A stretch of 64,000 nt of DNA from the NCBI RefSeq assembly GCF_001028665.1, contig NZ_CP011503.1:3472001-3536000 (forward strand). The letters are read 5' to 3'. The position numbers were made by a program, and so were the translations under genes. The notes below the pieces were generated by a model. That model searched no databases and was not told the DNA's origin. It was given only the letters and a program-made list of their open reading frames with translations. Numbering within the stretch: position 1 is the stretch's first letter; the number at the start of each line of letters is the position of its first letter. Source of the stretch: Burkholderia pyrrocinia. GTDB taxonomy: Bacteria; Pseudomonadota; Gammaproteobacteria; Burkholderiales; Burkholderiaceae. Positions 63,167-64,000 of this stretch are shown piece after piece.

Positions 63167-64000
<834 letters not shown>

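Overview
The window reads as a core stretch of the main chromosome of a Burkholderia species, most likely of the Burkholderia cepacia complex. It is uniformly GC-rich and densely coding. It carries tig-clpP-clpX, an OmpR/EnvZ (RisA/RisS)-type pair, AhpC with AhpD, ispD-ispF divergent from mfd, a GTG-started porin, PuuD-type urate oxidation and guaA. This assignment comes from recognising protein families and gene order by eye, not from a database search. No insertion sequence, CRISPR array, rRNA or intact prophage was seen. There is one tRNA, tRNA-Leu(UAG).

Layout. 1-2330: protein quality control (clpX start, clpP, tig, minus strand). 2.7-6.8 kb: glycerate kinase with a MarR regulator, then a ketopantoate-reductase-like protein and a LuxR-type regulator. 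7.1-10.5 kb: porin, MFS transporter and HDAC-family amidohydrolase, divergent from the LuxR gene. 10.6-16 kb: small membrane and exported proteins, tRNA-Leu, a squalene/phytoene-synthase homologue with degraded catalytic motifs, and a DUF1800/DUF1501 pair. 16-19.6 kb: two-component system, then ahpC and ahpD. 19.7-27.5 kb: ispF, ispD, mfd, argE, a threonine-dehydratase-like enzyme and a DUF3574 lipoprotein. 27.5-35.2 kb: penicillin-binding protein 1A, PspA, a TPR membrane protein, MscL, a hypothetical protein, a beta-hydroxyacid dehydrogenase and dodecin.

35.4-50.5 kb is a purine-catabolism region. A LysR regulator faces an 8-oxoguanine deaminase-like gene. Then come hiuH and puuD on the plus strand, and a minus-strand run of gntR, NCS1 permease, allantoin/hydantoin racemase, puuE, uraD, alc and allA. 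Together they encode urate to 5-hydroxyisourate, OHCU, allantoin, allantoate and ureidoglycolate, ending in glyoxylate plus urea. The glycerate kinase at 2.7 kb and the dehydrogenase at 34 kb could use downstream C2/C3 products, but that link is inference. Between the two halves sit an ACT protein, two LysR regulators, a class IV aminotransferase and a RidA protein.

50.7-52.8 kb: LD-carboxypeptidase, tadA and a DUF1992 protein. 53.0-58.9 kb is the best candidate for a poorly described system: an MFS transporter divergent from a tightly packed operon of a GntR/UTRA regulator, an AprA-like flavoprotein, an AprB-like 2x[4Fe-4S] ferredoxin, a HEAT-repeat protein and a DUF971 protein. None of the sulfate-activation or Qmo partners of true APS reductase is nearby. 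58.9-63.1 kb is looser: a Nudix remnant, a YjaB-like acetyltransferase, a TetR regulator with a clear operator divergent from a DJ-1/PfpI protein, a DEDDh exonuclease, and a less GC-rich patch with one unrecognised gene next to the 3' end of guaA, which runs off the right edge.
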